From Muraenolepis orangiensis (Eukaryota; Chordata; Actinopteri; Gadiformes; Muraenolepididae): 64,000 nt of DNA. Positions 41,194 to 52,545 of the stretch are shown here, piece by piece. The stretch spans positions 25,119,472 to 25,183,471 of the forward strand of contig CM051005.1 in assembly GCA_027704905.1 (NCBI GenBank), written 5' to 3'. Both the position numbers and the translations under genes were made by a program. Under the pieces are notes generated by a model, which was given only the letters and a program-made list of their open reading frames with translations, searched no databases and was not told the DNA's origin. Position 1 is the first letter of the stretch. Every line of letters begins with the position of its first letter.

Positions 41194-41744
41194 GTCTTTT
41201 AGGAGAGCATATTAACAAGAACCTTAGAAACTGAGGACGCAAAGGTGTCCATAATTAAAGATTCAATGTGTGAAGAAGTCTCCTTTGTCCAAATTTGGGT
41301 TGTTTAATAGGACAAGGATTTGATCTGTGTTCTTTCAGAAAACATTCTAATTCAACATTGGTAAGAGTTGTGGCTAATATTAATTGTAGATATTGTCACC
41401 AATAATCTTTTCTGCGTGGACCTTTGGTAGCTCAGTTGCTGGAGTGGATGTCTTTAGTTGAACGATTTTATAATCTTTAGGTATCATGTTAAAATCCAGC
41501 TAAAACCTTTTTTTTACTAGACTTTATCATGTGTCACCCAATGTCTAATGGTAGGTAAGGGGCTACACCACAGGGGCTTTCTCGTGGTTGTGCCATGCAT
41601 TGATTCAATTCGAGCTATAGCCCCTCTTCTTCGCCTTATAAAATGAAATATATTGTAATGTCTAACATAATGAATGACGATAGCTTTAAAGTCCTCGTCA
41701 CAATTTTCTTGTTCGTTACGCTAACAGTGTGAATGTCAAAATGT

Positions 41745-41815
41745 TGCCTTGACCCGGATTTGAACCGGGGTTGCTGCGGCCACAACGAGAGTACTAACCA
41801 CTATACGATCACGGC
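41745..41815 (-). pseudogene. tRNA-His-derived copy, U4
   Basis: Same defects as U1. Confidence 0.75.
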
Positions 41816-41823
41816 ATGTGATG

Positions 41824-41895
41824 TTCCCATACCGGGAATCGAACCCGGGCCGCCTGGGTGAAAACCAGGAATCCTGACCGCTAGACCATATGGGA
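41824..41895 (-). tRNA. tRNA-Glu-TTC: tRNA-Glu(TTC), U4
   Basis: Consensus. Confidence 0.94.
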
Positions 41896-42019
41896 CTTTT
41901 ATTTGTAAAGATGGTTTGTAAAGATGGTTTGTAAAGGTGTCTATTAAAGATTCTGGGTGATTTTCATCTTGAGTAATGGTAAGGGGTTAATTTGTCTCTT
42001 TTTGCCCTTCAAAAGATTT

Positions 42020-42092
42020 CGAGCTAGCCAGGAGTCGAACCTGGAATCTTCTGATCCGTAGTCAGACGCGTTATCCATTGCGCCACTAACCC
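42020..42092 (-). tRNA. tRNA-Arg-ACG: tRNA-Arg(ACG), U5
   Basis: Consensus. Confidence 0.94.
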
Positions 42093-42187
42093 TTCAAATG
42101 CTGTCTGAAACCTCATTTATCCAAAGGTCAAGGGTTTTAGTTCATTTGAATTGCAGATATTGTCACCATTAACATGTGGTGCTTGGA

Positions 42188-42275
42188 CCTTCGATAGCTC
42201 AGTTGGTAGAGCGGAGGACTGTAGTGTAAAGTGTCTGGCATCCTTAGGTCGCTGGTTCAACTCCGGCTCGAAGGA
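42188..42275 (+). tRNA. tRNA-Tyr-GTA: tRNA-Tyr(GTA) with intron, U5
   Basis: Consensus; TTTT terminator. Confidence 0.95.
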
Positions 42276-42826
42276 GTCTTTTAGGAGAGCATATTAACAA
42301 GAACCTTAGAAACTGAGGACGCAAAGGTGTCCATAATTAAAGATTCAATGTGTGAAGAAGTCTCCTTTGTCCAAATTTGGGTTGTTTAATAGGACAAGGA
42401 TTTGATCTGTGTTCTTTCAGAAAACATTCTAATTCAACATTGGTAAGAGTTGTGGCTAATATTAATTGTAGATATTGTCACCAATAATCTTTTCTGCGTG
42501 GACCTTTGGTAGCTCAGTTGCTGGAGTGGATGTCTTTAGTTGAACGATTTTATAATCTTTAGGTATCATGTTAAAATCCAGCTAAAACCTTTTTTTTACT
42601 AGACTTTATCATGTGTCACCCAATGTCTAATGGTAGGTAAGGGGCTACACCACAGGGGCTTTCTCGTGGTTGTGCCATGCATTGATTCAATTCGAGCTAT
42701 AGCCCCTCTTCTTCGCCTTATAAAATGAAATATATTGTAATGTCTAACATAATGAATGACGATAGCTTTAAAGTCCTCGTCACAATTTTCTTGTTCGTTA
42801 CGCTAACAGTGTGAATGTCAAAATGT

Positions 42827-42897
42827 TGCCTTGACCCGGATTTGAACCGGGGTTGCTGCGGCCACAACGAGAGTACTAACCACTATACGATCACGGC
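42827..42897 (-). pseudogene. tRNA-His-derived copy, U5
   Basis: Same defects as U1. Confidence 0.75.
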
Positions 42898-42905
42898 ATG
42901 TGATG

Positions 42906-42976
42906 TTCCCATACCGGGAATCGAACCCGGCCGCCTGGGTGAAAACCAGGAATCCTGACCGCTAGACCATATGGGA
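42906..42976 (-). tRNA. tRNA-Glu-TTC: tRNA-Glu(TTC), 1-nt shorter, U5
   Basis: One base fewer between the anticodon arm and T-stem (GGCCGGGTT). The variable region is shortened; stems still pair. Same variant in U8 and U10. Confidence 0.82.
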
Positions 42977-43100
42977 CTTTTATTTGTAAAGATGGTTTGT
43001 AAAGATGGTTTGTAAAGGTGTCTATTAAAGATTCTGGGTGATTTTCATCTTGAGTAATGGTAAGGGGTTAATTTGTCTCTTTTTGCCCTTCAAAAGATTT

Positions 43101-43173
43101 CGAGCTAGCCAGGAGTCGAACCTGGAATCTTCTGATCCGTAGTCAGACGCGTTATCCATTGCGCCACTAACCC
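43101..43173 (-). tRNA. tRNA-Arg-ACG: tRNA-Arg(ACG), U6
   Basis: Consensus. Confidence 0.94.
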
Positions 43174-43268
43174 TTCAAATGCTGTCTGAAACCTCATTTA
43201 TCCAAAGGTCAAGGGTTTTAGTTCATTTGAATTGCAGATATTGTCACCATTAACATGTGGTGCTTGGA

Positions 43269-43356
43269 CCTTCGATAGCTCAGTTGGTAGAGCGGAGGAC
43301 TGTAGTGTAAAGTGTCTGGCATCCTTAGGTCGCTGGTTCAACTCCGGCTCGAAGGA
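43269..43356 (+). tRNA. tRNA-Tyr-GTA: tRNA-Tyr(GTA) with intron, U6
   Basis: Consensus; TTTT terminator. Confidence 0.95.
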
Positions 43357-43907
43357 GTCTTTTAGGAGAGCATATTAACAAGAACCTTAGAAACTGAGGA
43401 CGCAAAGGTGTCCATAATTAAAGATTCAATGTGTGAAGAAGTCTCCTTTGTCCAAATTTGGGTTGTTTAATAGGACAAGGATTTGATCTGTGTTCTTTCA
43501 GAAAACATTCTAATTCAACATTGGTAAGAGTTGTGGCTAATATTAATTGTAGATATTGTCACCAATAATCTTTTCTGCGTGGACCTTTGGTAGCTCAGTT
43601 GCTGGAGTGGATGTCTTTAGTTGAACGATTTTATAATCTTTAGGTATCATGTTAAAATCCAGCTAAAACCTTTTTTTTACTAGACTTTATCATGTGTCAC
43701 CCAATGTCTAATGGTAGGTAAGGGGCTACACCACAGGGGCTTTCTCGTGGTTGTGCCATGCATTGATTCAATTCGAGCTATAGCCCCTCTTCTTCGCCTT
43801 ATAAAATGAAATATATTGTAATGTCTAACATAATGAATGACGATAGCTTTAAAGTCCTCGTCACAATTTTCTTGTTCGTTACGCTAACAGTGTGAATGTC
43901 AAAATGT

Positions 43908-43977
43908 TGCCTTGACCCGGATTCGAACCGGGTTGCTGCGGCCACAACGAGAGTACTAACCACTATACGATCACGGC
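43908..43977 (-). pseudogene. tRNA-His-derived copy, U6
   Basis: Anticodon-stem deletion plus one base less before the T-stem. Confidence 0.75.
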
Positions 43978-43985
43978 ATGTGATG

Positions 43986-44057
43986 TTCCCATACCGGGAA
44001 TCGAACCCGGGCCGCCTGGGTGAAAACCAGGAATCCTGACCGCTAGACCATATGGGA
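43986..44057 (-). tRNA. tRNA-Glu-TTC: tRNA-Glu(TTC), U6
   Basis: Consensus. Confidence 0.94.
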
Positions 44058-44181
44058 CTTTTATTTGTAAAGATGGTTTGTAAAGATGGTTTGTAAAGGT
44101 GTCTATTAAAGATTCTGGGTGATTTTCATCTTGAGTAATGGTAAGGGGTTAATTTGTCTCTTTTTGCCCTTCAAAAGATTT

Positions 44182-44254
44182 CGAGCTAGCCAGGAGTCGA
44201 ACCTGGAATCTTCTGATCCGTAGTCAGACGCGTTATCCATTGCGCCACTAACCC
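44182..44254 (-). tRNA. tRNA-Arg-ACG: tRNA-Arg(ACG), U7
   Basis: Consensus. Confidence 0.94.
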
Positions 44255-44349
44255 TTCAAATGCTGTCTGAAACCTCATTTATCCAAAGGTCAAGGGTTTT
44301 AGTTCATTTGAATTGCAGATATTGTCACCATTAACATGTGGTGCTTGGA

Positions 44350-44437
44350 CCTTCGATAGCTCAGTTGGTAGAGCGGAGGACTGTAGTGTAAAGTGTCTGG
44401 CATCCTTAGGTCGCTGGTTCAACTCCGGCTCGAAGGA
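44350..44437 (+). tRNA. tRNA-Tyr-GTA: tRNA-Tyr(GTA) with intron, U7
   Basis: Consensus; TTTT terminator. Confidence 0.95.
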
Positions 44438-44988
44438 GTCTTTTAGGAGAGCATATTAACAAGAACCTTAGAAACTGAGGACGCAAAGGTGTCCATAATT
44501 AAAGATTCAATGTGTGAAGAAGTCTCCTTTGTCCAAATTTGGGTTGTTTAATAGGACAAGGATTTGATCTGTGTTCTTTCAGAAAACATTCTAATTCAAC
44601 ATTGGTAAGAGTTGTGGCTAATATTAATTGTAGATATTGTCACCAATAATCTTTTCTGCGTGGACCTTTGGTAGCTCAGTTGCTGGAGTGGATGTCTTTA
44701 GTTGAACGATTTTATAATCTTTAGGTATCATGTTAAAATCCAGCTAAAACCTTTTTTTTACTAGACTTTATCATGTGTCACCCAATGTCTAATGGTAGGT
44801 AAGGGGCTACACCACAGGGGCTTTCTCGTGGTTGTGCCATGCATTGATTCAATTCGAGCTATAGCCCCTCTTCTTCGCCTTATAAAATGAAATATATTGT
44901 AATGTCTAACATAATGAATGACGATAGCTTTAAAGTCCTCGTCACAATTTTCTTGTTCGTTACGCTAACAGTGTGAATGTCAAAATGT

Positions 44989-45059
44989 TGCCTTGACCCG
45001 GATTTGAACCGGGGTTGCTGCGGCCACAACGAGAGTACTAACCACTATACGATCACGGC
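44989..45059 (-). pseudogene. tRNA-His-derived copy, U7
   Basis: Same defects as U1. Confidence 0.75.
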
Positions 45060-45067
45060 ATGTGATG

Positions 45068-45139
45068 TTCCCATACCGGGAATCGAACCCGGGCCGCCTG
45101 GGTGAAAACCAGGAATCCTGACCGCTAGACCATATGGGA
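45068..45139 (-). tRNA. tRNA-Glu-TTC: tRNA-Glu(TTC), U7
   Basis: Consensus. Confidence 0.94.
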
Positions 45140-45263
45140 CTTTTATTTGTAAAGATGGTTTGTAAAGATGGTTTGTAAAGGTGTCTATTAAAGATTCTGG
45201 GTGATTTTCATCTTGAGTAATGGTAAGGGGTTAATTTGTCTCTTTTTGCCCTTCAAAAGATTT

Positions 45264-45336
45264 CGAGCTAGCCAGGAGTCGAACCTGGAATCTTCTGATC
45301 CGTAGTCAGACGCGTTATCCATTGCGCCACTAACCC
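45264..45336 (-). tRNA. tRNA-Arg-ACG: tRNA-Arg(ACG), U8
   Basis: Consensus. Confidence 0.94.
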
Positions 45337-45431
45337 TTCAAATGCTGTCTGAAACCTCATTTATCCAAAGGTCAAGGGTTTTAGTTCATTTGAATTGCAG
45401 ATATTGTCACCATTAACATGTGGTGCTTGGA

Positions 45432-45519
45432 CCTTCGATAGCTCAGTTGGTAGAGCGGAGGACTGTAGTGTAAAGTGTCTGGCATCCTTAGGTCGCTGGT
45501 TCAACTCCGGCTCGAAGGA
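45432..45519 (+). tRNA. tRNA-Tyr-GTA: tRNA-Tyr(GTA) with intron, U8
   Basis: Consensus; TTTT terminator. Confidence 0.95.
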
Positions 45520-46070
45520 GTCTTTTAGGAGAGCATATTAACAAGAACCTTAGAAACTGAGGACGCAAAGGTGTCCATAATTAAAGATTCAATGTGTGAA
45601 GAAGTCTCCTTTGTCCAAATTTGGGTTGTTTAATAGGACAAGGATTTGATCTGTGTTCTTTCAGAAAACATTCTAATTCAACATTGGTAAGAGTTGTGGC
45701 TAATATTAATTGTAGATATTGTCACCAATAATCTTTTCTGCGTGGACCTTTGGTAGCTCAGTTGCTGGAGTGGATGTCTTTAGTTGAACGATTTTATAAT
45801 CTTTAGGTATCATGTTAAAATCCAGCTAAAACCTTTTTTTTACTAGACTTTATCATGTGTCACCCAATGTCTAATGGTAGGTAAGGGGCTACACCACAGG
45901 GGCTTTCTCGTGGTTGTGCCATGCATTGATTCAATTCGAGCTATAGCCCCTCTTCTTCGCCTTATAAAATGAAATATATTGTAATGTCTAACATAATGAA
46001 TGACGATAGCTTTAAAGTCCTCGTCACAATTTTCTTGTTCGTTACGCTAACAGTGTGAATGTCAAAATGT

Positions 46071-46141
46071 TGCCTTGACCCGGATTTGAACCGGGGTTGC
46101 TGCGGCCACAACGAGAGTACTAACCACTATACGATCACGGC
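46071..46141 (-). pseudogene. tRNA-His-derived copy, U8
   Basis: Same defects as U1. Confidence 0.75.
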
Positions 46142-46149
46142 ATGTGATG

Positions 46150-46220
46150 TTCCCATACCGGGAATCGAACCCGGCCGCCTGGGTGAAAACCAGGAATCCT
46201 GACCGCTAGACCATATGGGA
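46150..46220 (-). tRNA. tRNA-Glu-TTC: tRNA-Glu(TTC), 1-nt shorter, U8
   Basis: Same shortened variable region as U5. Confidence 0.82.
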
Positions 46221-46344
46221 CTTTTATTTGTAAAGATGGTTTGTAAAGATGGTTTGTAAAGGTGTCTATTAAAGATTCTGGGTGATTTTCATCTTGAGTA
46301 ATGGTAAGGGGTTAATTTGTCTCTTTTTGCCCTTCAAAAGATTT

Positions 46345-46417
46345 CGAGCTAGCCAGGAGTCGAACCTGGAATCTTCTGATCCGTAGTCAGACGCGTTATC
46401 CATTGCGCCACTAACCC
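46345..46417 (-). tRNA. tRNA-Arg-ACG: tRNA-Arg(ACG), U9
   Basis: Consensus. Confidence 0.94.
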
Positions 46418-46512
46418 TTCAAATGCTGTCTGAAACCTCATTTATCCAAAGGTCAAGGGTTTTAGTTCATTTGAATTGCAGATATTGTCACCATTAACAT
46501 GTGGTGCTTGGA

Positions 46513-46600
46513 CCTTCGATAGCTCAGTTGGTAGAGCGGAGGACTGTAGTGTAAAGTGTCTGGCATCCTTAGGTCGCTGGTTCAACTCCGGCTCGAAGGA
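46513..46600 (+). tRNA. tRNA-Tyr-GTA: tRNA-Tyr(GTA) with intron, U9
   Basis: Consensus gene; 3' flank TCCTTTAG without TTTT, as in U1 and U2. Confidence 0.94.
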
Positions 46601-47151
46601 GTCCTTTAGGAGAGCATATTAACAAGAACCTTAGAAACTGAGGACGCAAAGGTGTCCATAATTAAAGATTCAATGTGTGAAGAAGTCTCCTTTGTCCAAA
46701 TTTGGGTTGTTTAATAGGACAAGGATTTGATCTGTGTTCTTTCAGAAAACATTCTAATTCAACATTGGTAAGAGTTGTGGCTAATATTAATTGTAGATAT
46801 TGTCACCAATAATCTTTTCTGCGTGGACCTTTGGTAGCTCAGTTGCTGGAGTGGATGTCTTTAGTTGAACGATTTTATAATCTTTAGGTATCATGTTAAA
46901 ATCCAGCTAAAACCTTTTTTTTACTAGACTTTATCATGTGTCACCCAATGTCTAATGGTAGGTAAGGGGCTACACCACAGGGGCTTTCTCGTGGTTGTGC
47001 CATGCATTGATTCAATTCGAGCTATAGCCCCTCTTCTTCGCCTTATAAAATGAAATATATTGTAATGTCTAACATAATGAATGACGATAGCTTTAAAGTC
47101 CTCGTCACAATTTTCTTGTTCGTTACGCTAACAGTGTGAATGTCAAAATGT

Positions 47152-47221
47152 TGCCTTGACCCGGATTCGAACCGGGTTGCTGCGGCCACAACGAGAGTAC
47201 TAACCACTATACGATCACGGC
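47152..47221 (-). pseudogene. tRNA-His-derived copy, U9
   Basis: As U6. Confidence 0.75.
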
Positions 47222-47229
47222 ATGTGATG

Positions 47230-47301
47230 TTCCCATACCGGGAATCGAACCCGGGCCGCCTGGGTGAAAACCAGGAATCCTGACCGCTAGACCATATGGG
47301 A
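47230..47301 (-). tRNA. tRNA-Glu-TTC: tRNA-Glu(TTC), U9
   Basis: Consensus. Confidence 0.94.
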
Positions 47302-47425
47302 CTTTTATTTGTAAAGATGGTTTGTAAAGATGGTTTGTAAAGGTGTCTATTAAAGATTCTGGGTGATTTTCATCTTGAGTAATGGTAAGGGGTTAATTTG
47401 TCTCTTTTTGCCCTTCAAAAGATTT

Positions 47426-47498
47426 CGAGCTAGCCAGGAGTCGAACCTGGAATCTTCTGATCCGTAGTCAGACGCGTTATCCATTGCGCCACTAACCC
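47426..47498 (-). tRNA. tRNA-Arg-ACG: tRNA-Arg(ACG), U10
   Basis: Consensus. Confidence 0.94.
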
Positions 47499-47593
47499 TT
47501 CAAATGCTGTCTGAAACCTCATTTATCCAAAGGTCAAGGGTTTTAGTTCATTTGAATTGCAGATATTGTCACCATTAACATGTGGTGCTTGGA

Positions 47594-47681
47594 CCTTCGA
47601 TAGCTCAGTTGGTAGAGCGGAGGACTGTAGTGTAAAGTGTCTGGCATCCTTAGGTCGCTGGTTCAACTCCGGCTCGAAGGA
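47594..47681 (+). tRNA. tRNA-Tyr-GTA: tRNA-Tyr(GTA) with intron, U10
   Basis: Consensus; TTTT terminator. Confidence 0.95.
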
Positions 47682-48232
47682 GTCTTTTAGGAGAGCATAT
47701 TAACAAGAACCTTAGAAACTGAGGACGCAAAGGTGTCCATAATTAAAGATTCAATGTGTGAAGAAGTCTCCTTTGTCCAAATTTGGGTTGTTTAATAGGA
47801 CAAGGATTTGATCTGTGTTCTTTCAGAAAACATTCTAATTCAACATTGGTAAGAGTTGTGGCTAATATTAATTGTAGATATTGTCACCAATAATCTTTTC
47901 TGCGTGGACCTTTGGTAGCTCAGTTGCTGGAGTGGATGTCTTTAGTTGAACGATTTTATAATCTTTAGGTATCATGTTAAAATCCAGCTAAAACCTTTTT
48001 TTTACTAGACTTTATCATGTGTCACCCAATGTCTAATGGTAGGTAAGGGGCTACACCACAGGGGCTTTCTCGTGGTTGTGCCATGCATTGATTCAATTCG
48101 AGCTATAGCCCCTCTTCTTCGCCTTATAAAATGAAATATATTGTAATGTCTAACATAATGAATGACGATAGCTTTAAAGTCCTCGTCACAATTTTCTTGT
48201 TCGTTACGCTAACAGTGTGAATGTCAAAATGT

Positions 48233-48292
48233 TGCCTTGACCCGGGGTTGCTGCGGCCACAACGAGAGTACTAACCACTATACGATCACGGC
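48233..48292 (-). pseudogene. tRNA-His-derived copy without T-arm, U10
   Basis: An 11-bp loss removes the T-loop and B box, in addition to the anticodon-stem deletion. A-box side reads CTATACGATC. Confidence 0.85.
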
Positions 48293-48300
48293 ATGTGATG

Positions 48301-48371
48301 TTCCCATACCGGGAATCGAACCCGGCCGCCTGGGTGAAAACCAGGAATCCTGACCGCTAGACCATATGGGA
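48301..48371 (-). tRNA. tRNA-Glu-TTC: tRNA-Glu(TTC), 1-nt shorter, U10
   Basis: Same shortened variable region as U5. Confidence 0.82.
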
Positions 48372-48495
48372 CTTTTATTTGTAAAGATGGTTTGTAAAGA
48401 TGGTTTGTAAAGGTGTCTATTAAAGATTCTGGGTGATTTTCATCTTGAGTAATGGTAAGGGGTTAATTTGTCTCTTTTTGCCCTTCAAAAGATTT

Positions 48496-48568
48496 CGAGC
48501 TAGCCAGGAGTCGAACCTGGAATCTTCTGATCCGTAGTCAGACGCGTTATCCATTGCGCCACTAACCC
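48496..48568 (-). tRNA. tRNA-Arg-ACG: tRNA-Arg(ACG), U11
   Basis: Consensus. Confidence 0.94.
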
Positions 48569-48663
48569 TTCAAATGCTGTCTGAAACCTCATTTATCCAA
48601 AGGTCAAGGGTTTTAGTTCATTTGAATTGCAGATATTGTCACCATTAACATGTGGTGCATGGA

Positions 48664-48751
48664 CCTTCGATAGCTCAGTTGGTAGAGCGGAGGACTGTAG
48701 TGTAAAGTGTCTGGCATCCTTAGGTCGCTGGTTCAACTCCGGCTCGAAGGA
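48664..48751 (+). tRNA. tRNA-Tyr-GTA: tRNA-Tyr(GTA) with intron, U11
   Basis: Consensus; TTTT terminator. Confidence 0.95.
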
Positions 48752-49302
48752 GTCTTTTAGGAGAGCATATTAACAAGAACCTTAGAAACTGAGGACGCAA
48801 AGGTGTCCATAATTAAAGATTCAATGTGTGAAGAAGTCTCCATTGTCCAAATTTGGGTTGTTTAATAGGACAAGGATTTGATCTGTGTTCTTTCAGAAAA
48901 CATTCTAATTCAACATTGGTAAGAGTTGTGGCTAATATTAATTGTAGATATTGTCACCAATAATCTTTTCTGCGTGGACCTTTGGTAGCTCAGTTGCTGG
49001 AGTGGATGTCTTTAGTTGAACGATTTTATAATCTTTAGGTATCATGTTAAAATCCAGCTAAAACCTTTTTTTTACTAGACTTTATCATGTGTCACCCAAT
49101 GTCTAATGGTAGGTAAGGGGCTACACCACAGGGGCTTTCTCGTGGTTGTGCCATGCATTGATTCAATTCGAGCTATAGCCCCTCTTCTTCGCCTTATAAA
49201 ATGAAATATATTGTAATGTCTAACATAATGAATGACGATAGCTTTAAAGTCCTCGTCACAATTTTCTTGTTCGTTACGCTAACAGTGTGAATGTCAAAAT
49301 GT

Positions 49303-49362
49303 TGCCCTGACCCGGGGTTGCTGCGGCCACAACGAGAGTACTAACCACTATTCGATCACGGC
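49303..49362 (-). pseudogene. tRNA-His-derived copy without T-arm, U11
   Basis: Same T-arm loss as U10, but the A-box side now reads CTATTCGATC, as in all later units. Confidence 0.85.
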
Positions 49363-49370
49363 ATGTGATG

Positions 49371-49442
49371 TTCCCATACCGGGAATCGAACCCGGGCCGC
49401 CTGGGTGAAAACCAGGAATCCTGACCGCTAGACCATATGGGA
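49371..49442 (-). tRNA. tRNA-Glu-TTC: tRNA-Glu(TTC), U11
   Basis: Consensus. Confidence 0.94.
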
Positions 49443-49578
49443 CTTTTATTGTAAAGATGGTTTGTAAAGACGGTTTGTAAAGATGGTTTGTAAAGGTGTC
49501 TATTAAAGATTCTGGGTGATTTTCATCTTGAGTAATGGTAAGGGGTTAATTTGTCTCTTTTTGCCCTTCAAAAGATTT

Positions 49579-49651
49579 CGAGCTAGCCAGGAGTCGAACC
49601 TGGAATCTTCTGATCCGTAGTCAGACGCGTTATCCATTGCGCCACTAACCC
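49579..49651 (-). tRNA. tRNA-Arg-ACG: tRNA-Arg(ACG), U12
   Basis: Consensus. Confidence 0.94.
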
Positions 49652-49746
49652 TTCAAATGCTGTCTGAAACCTCATTTATCCAAAGGTCAAGGGTTTTAGT
49701 TCATTTGAATTGCAGATATTGTCACCATTAACGTGTGGTGCTTGGA

Positions 49747-49834
49747 CCTTCGATAGCTCAGTTGGTAGAGCGGAGGACTGTAGTGTAAAGTGTCTGGCAT
49801 CCTTAGGTCGCTGGTTCAACTCCGGCTCGAAGGA
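49747..49834 (+). tRNA. tRNA-Tyr-GTA: tRNA-Tyr(GTA) with intron, U12
   Basis: Consensus; TTTT terminator. Confidence 0.95.
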
Positions 49835-50385
49835 GTCTTTTAGGAGAGCATATTAACAAGAACCTTAGAAACTGAGGACGCAAAGGTGTCCATAATTAAA
49901 GATTCAATGTGTGAAGAAGTCTCCTTTGTCCAAATTTGGGTTGTTTAATAGGACAAGGATTTGATCTGTGTTCTTTCAGAAAACATTCTAATTCAACATT
50001 GGTAAGAGTTGTGGCTAATATTAATTGTAGATATTGTCACCAATAATCTTTTCTGCGTGGACCTTTGGTAGCTCAGTTGCTGGAGTGGATGTCTTTAGTT
50101 GAACGATTTTATAATCTTTAGGTATCATGTTAAAATCCAGCTAAAACCTTTTTTTTACTAGACTTTATCATGTGTCACCCAATGTCTAATGGTAGGTAAG
50201 GGGCTACACCACAGGGGCTTTCTCGTGGTTGTGCCATGCATTGATTCAATTCGAGCTATAGCCCCTCTTCTTCGCCTTATAAAATGAAATATATTGTAAT
50301 GTCTAACATAATGAATGACGATAGCTTTAAAGTCCTCGTCACAATTTTCTTGTTCGTTACGCTAACAGTGTGAATGTCAAAATGT

Positions 50386-50445
50386 TGCCTTGACCCGGGG
50401 TTGCTGCGGCCACAACGAGAGTACTAACCACTATTCGATCACGGC
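50386..50445 (-). pseudogene. tRNA-His-derived copy without T-arm, U12
   Basis: Same T-arm loss as U10 and U11. Confidence 0.85.
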
Positions 50446-50453
50446 ATGTGATG

Positions 50454-50525
50454 TTCCCATACCGGGAATCGAACCCGGGCCGCCTGGGTGAAAACCAGGA
50501 ATCCTGACCGCTAGACCATATGGGA
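50454..50525 (-). tRNA. tRNA-Glu-TTC: tRNA-Glu(TTC), U12
   Basis: Consensus. Confidence 0.94.
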
Positions 50526-50649
50526 CTTATATTTGTAATGATGGTTTGTAAAGATGGTTTGTAAAGGTGTCTATTAAAGATTCTGGGTGATTTTCATCTT
50601 GAGTAATGGTAAGGGGTTAATTTGTCTCTTTTTGCCCTTCAAAAGATTT

Positions 50650-50722
50650 CGAGCTAGCCAGGAGTCGAACCTGGAATCTTCTGATCCGTAGTCAGACGCA
50701 TTATCCATTGCGCCACTAACCC
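50650..50722 (-). tRNA. tRNA-Arg-ACG: tRNA-Arg(ACG), U13
   Basis: One change in the D-arm 3' side (AATGCG for AACGCG). Confidence 0.88.
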
Positions 50723-50817
50723 TTCAAATGCTGTCTGAAACCTCATTTATCCAAAGGTCAAGGGTTTTAGTTAATTTGAATTGCAGATATTGTCACCATT
50801 AACATGTGGTGCTTGGA

Positions 50818-50905
50818 CCTTCGATAGCTCAGTTGGTAGAGCGGAGGACTGTAGTGTAAAGTGTCTGGCATCCTTAGGTCGCTGGTTCAACTCCGGCTCA
50901 AAGGA
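50818..50905 (+). tRNA. tRNA-Tyr-GTA: tRNA-Tyr(GTA) with intron, U13
   Basis: One acceptor mismatch (TCAAAGG for TCGAAGG). Confidence 0.85.
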
Positions 50906-51456
50906 GTCTTTTAGGAGAGCATATTAACAAGAACCTTAGAAACTGAGGACGCAAAGGTGTCCATAATTAAAGATTCAATGTGTGAAGAAGTCTCCTTTGT
51001 CCAAATTTGGGTTGTTTAATAGGACAAGGATTTGATCTGTGTTCTTTCAGAAAACATTCTAATTCAACATTGGTAAGAGTTGTGGCTAATATTAATTGTA
51101 GATATTGTCACCAATAATCTTTTCTGCGTGGACCTTTGGTAGCTCAGTTGCTGGAGTGGATGTCTTTAGTTGAACGATTTTATAATCTTTAGGTATCATG
51201 TTAAAATCCAGCTAAAACCTTTTTTTTACTAGACTTTATCATGTGTCACCCAATGTCTAATGGTAGGTAAGGGGCTACACCACAGGGGCTTTCTCGTGGT
51301 TGTGCCATGCATTGATTCAATTCGAGCTATAGCCCCTCTTCTTCGCCTTATAAAATGAAATATATTGTAATGTCTAACATAATGAATGACGATAGCTTTA
51401 AAGTCCTCGTCACAATTTTCTTGTTCGTTACGCTAACAGTGTGAATGTCAAAATGT

Positions 51457-51524
51457 TGCCTTGACCGGATTGACCGGGGTTGCTGCGGCCACAACGAGAG
51501 TACTAACCACTATTCGATCACGGC
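51457..51524 (-). pseudogene. tRNA-His-derived copy, U13
   Basis: T-arm region shortened (GACCGGATTGACCGG) plus the anticodon-stem deletion. Confidence 0.82.
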
Positions 51525-51532
51525 ATGTGATG

Positions 51533-51604
51533 TTCCCATACCGGGAATCGAACCCGGGCCGCCTGGGTGAAAACCAGGAATCCTGACCGCTAGACCATAT
51601 GGGA
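51533..51604 (-). tRNA. tRNA-Glu-TTC: tRNA-Glu(TTC), U13
   Basis: Consensus. Confidence 0.94.
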
Positions 51605-51738
51605 CTTTATTGTAAAGATGGTTGTAAAGATGGTTTGTAAAGATGGTTTGTAAAGGTGTCTATTAAAGATTCTGGGTGATTTTCATCTTGAGTAATGGTA
51701 AGGGGTTAATTTGTCTCTTTTTGCCCTTCAAAAGATTT

Positions 51739-51811
51739 CGAGCTAGCCAGGAGTCGAACCTGGAATCTTCTGATCCGTAGTCAGACGCGTTATCCATTGC
51801 GCCACTAACCC
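51739..51811 (-). tRNA. tRNA-Arg-ACG: tRNA-Arg(ACG), U14
   Basis: Consensus. Confidence 0.94.
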
Positions 51812-51906
51812 TTCAAATGCTGTCTGAAACCTCATTTATCCAAAGGTCAAGGGTTTTAGTTCATTTGAATTGCAGATATTGTCACCATTAACATGTGGTG
51901 CTTGGA

Positions 51907-51994
51907 CCTTCGATAGCTCAGTTGGTAGAGCGGAGGACTGTAGTGTAAAGTGTCTGGCATCCTTAGGTCGCTGGTTCAACTCCGGCTCGAAGGA
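51907..51994 (+). tRNA. tRNA-Tyr-GTA: tRNA-Tyr(GTA) with intron, U14
   Basis: Consensus; TTTT terminator. Confidence 0.95.
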
Positions 51995-52545
51995 GTCTTT
52001 TAGGAGAGCATATTAACAAGAACCTTAGAAACTGAGGACGCAAAGGTGTCCATAATTAAAGATTCAATGTGTGAAGAAGTCTCCATTGTCCAAATTTGGG
52101 TTGTTTAATAGGACAAGGATTTGATCTGTGTTCTTTCAGAAAACATTCTAATTCAACATTGGTAAGAGTTGTGGCTAATATTAATTGTAGATATTGTCAC
52201 CAATAATCTTTTCTGCGTGGACCTTTGGTAGCTCAGTTGCTGGAGTGGATGTCTTTAGTTGAACGATTTTATAATCTTTAGGTATCATGTTAAAATCCAG
52301 CTAAAACCTTTTTTTTACTAGACTTTATCATGTGTCACCCAATGTCTAATGGTAGGTAAGGGGCTACACCACAGGGGCTTTCTCGTGGTTGTGCCATGCA
52401 TTGATTCAATTCGAGCTATAGCCCCTCTTCTTCGCCTTATAAAATGAAATATATTGTAATGTCTAACATAATGAATGACGATAGCTTTAAAGTCCTCGTC
52501 ACAATTTTCTTGTTCGTTACGCTAACAGTGTGAATGTCAAAATGT

